This document shows positions 5,288-6,087 of a stretch of DNA of 6,087 nt, piece by piece (the stretch's first letter is position 1; each line of letters opens with the position of its first letter). The DNA comes from Bacillota bacterium (GTDB lineage Bacteria; Bacillota; Clostridia; Peptostreptococcales; Anaerovoracaceae). Under the pieces are notes generated by a model. The model did no database searches. It was not told where the DNA came from and was given only the letters and a program-made list of their open reading frames with translations. Location: positions 1 to 6,087 of the forward strand of contig JAFWFF010000219.1 of assembly GCA_017515765.1 (NCBI GenBank), in the 5' to 3' direction. The position numbers were made by a program, and so were the translations under genes.

Positions 5288-6087
5288 TCTTTCCGAAATA
5301 GCAGAGATCCTTCTGGGATCCGAGAAAGCCGTGCTCTACCCGCACGAGAACATGGACGGGGACGCCCTGGGTTCTTGTGTCGCGCTCGCGCTCGCGCTGA
5401 GACAGAAGGGGAAGAACGCGCTTATCCTGATCGACGAGAAGATCACCAGCGACCTGGCCTTTATGAACTGCGGCCTGATCACCAGGGACTTTGATGAAGC
5501 GAAGGACGCGGATCTTTCGGTGCTGGTGGACGCGGGAGACATAGAAAGGATCGGAGCTAGGGGAGAAGTCTTCCTGACCGGGAAAGAGTCTCTCTGCATA
5601 GACCACCACAGGACGTCCGCGCCTTTCTGCAGGTACAATCTGATCGATCCGGACGCCGCGGCGGCGGGGCTTCTGGTCTTCGACGTGATCAAAGCTCTCG
5701 GAGCCGAGGGAACGCCGGAGATGGGAAACGCCCTCTTTGCCGCGATAACCACTGATACCGGGAAGTTCCAGTATTCCAACACCGACAAGCGCACGCACCT
5801 CGTGACCGCCGAGCTCTATGACTGGGGAATGGACCATCTCTTCGTGAGCAACGAGATCTATGAGAACAACCGTCCCGAACGCATGAGGATAGAGAGCATG
5901 GCGATACTCGCGGCGTCATTCTACGCCGGAGGAAGGCTCGCCATGACCTTCGTCACCAGGGAGATGCTTAAGGCCTCCGGCGCGGACATGAGCGAGACTG
6001 ACGTCATAATCCCCAAGCTCAGATCGATCAGAGGCGTCGAGGTAGCGGCGGTCCTGAAGGAAGAGGAACCTGAAAAGATCAAGGTCA
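5277..6087 (+). CDS. nrnA: DHH-family phosphoesterase, NrnA-like oligoribonuclease/pAp phosphatase (3' end outside window)
   Basis: The first 270 codons of a DHH-family phosphoesterase. NrnA-type proteins degrade RNA oligonucleotides of a few residues and dephosphorylate 3'-phosphoadenosine 5'-phosphate with Mn2+. All four metal motifs of the DHH domain are visible: H23-E-N-M-D27-G-D29-A-L-G-S, VDAGD with D85 and D88, the D109-H110-H111 signature in CIDHHRTS, and TTDTGKF with D160. After the DHH signature comes LIDPDAAAAGLLVFDVI, also typical. A linker follows, and the C-terminal DHHA1 domain begins near residue 220; its glycine-rich substrate motif (GGGH in relatives) lies beyond the window. 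About 50-60 residues are probably missing. Motif I has Met26 where Pro is common. ATG 5277 overlaps rbfA by 11 bases; the start fits the family length. Substrate choice among DHH relatives cannot be settled from sequence alone. Confidence 0.9.
   Translation, partial: MNNSLSEIAEILLGSEKAVLYPHENMDGDALGSCVALALALRQKGKNALILIDEKITSDLAFMNCGLITRDFDEAKDADLSVLVDAGDIERIGARGEVFLTGKESLCIDHHRTSAPFCRYNLIDPDAAAAGLLVFDVIKALGAEGTPEMGNALFAAITTDTGKFQYSNTDKRTHLVTAELYDWGMDHLFVSNEIYENNRPERMRIESMAILAASFYAGGRLAMTFVTREMLKASGADMSETDVIIPKLRSIRGVEVAAVLKEEEPEKIKV

Noticed and set aside
5178..5837. 219-codon minus-strand open frame opposite the end of rbfA and nrnA
   Set aside because: It is in register with nrnA, which has all DHH motifs in order. 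The minus frame shows no recognisable protein.
1..6087. A new defence, mobile or CRISPR-like system
   Set aside because: Every gene belongs to a well-known conserved operon. There are no inverted terminal repeats, spacer arrays, integrase or transposase genes, and no abrupt composition change was noticed by eye.

Overview
This window is a continuous, plus-strand housekeeping operon for transcription elongation, translation initiation, ribosome maturation and RNA turnover. The order is rimP (3' end only), nusA, rnpM (ylxR), rplGA (ylxQ), infB, rbfA, nrnA (5' part only). The gene order points to a Firmicute. An nrnA-type DHH phosphoesterase directly after rbfA, with no ylxP between infB and rbfA, looks like Clostridia rather than Bacillus. 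Base composition is GC-rich, yet arginine is very often AGA or AGG. This would suit a GC-rich clostridial lineage, but I cannot name a genus.

Layout: 1-199 is the last 65 codons of rimP. A 27-base gap carrying a strong ribosome binding site leads into nusA (227-1384). rnpM (1374-1637) overlaps the end of nusA by 11 bases, rplGA (1624-1959) overlaps rnpM by 14 bases, and infB (1959-4844) overlaps the rplGA stop by one base. A 38-base gap then leads to rbfA (4883-5287), and nrnA (5277-6087, running off the window) overlaps rbfA by 11 bases. No promoter, terminator, tRNA, mobile element or CRISPR array was seen, and no stretch over 300 bases lacks a gene. Four of six junctions overlap, so translational coupling of one polycistronic message is likely.

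Together the genes link transcription and translation. NusA acts on RNA polymerase. RnpM and RplGA are small RNA-binding proteins, the first a modulator of RNase P and the second an L7Ae-type kink-turn binder. IF2 places initiator tRNA on the ribosome, RimP and RbfA mature the 30S subunit, and NrnA degrades very short RNAs and/or pAp.

I found no new system here. The oddities worth a second look are the very long, three-part low-complexity linker of IF2, an internal in-frame start with a good Shine-Dalgarno sequence at the end of that linker, a charged insertion in NusA, and a four-cysteine RnpM.
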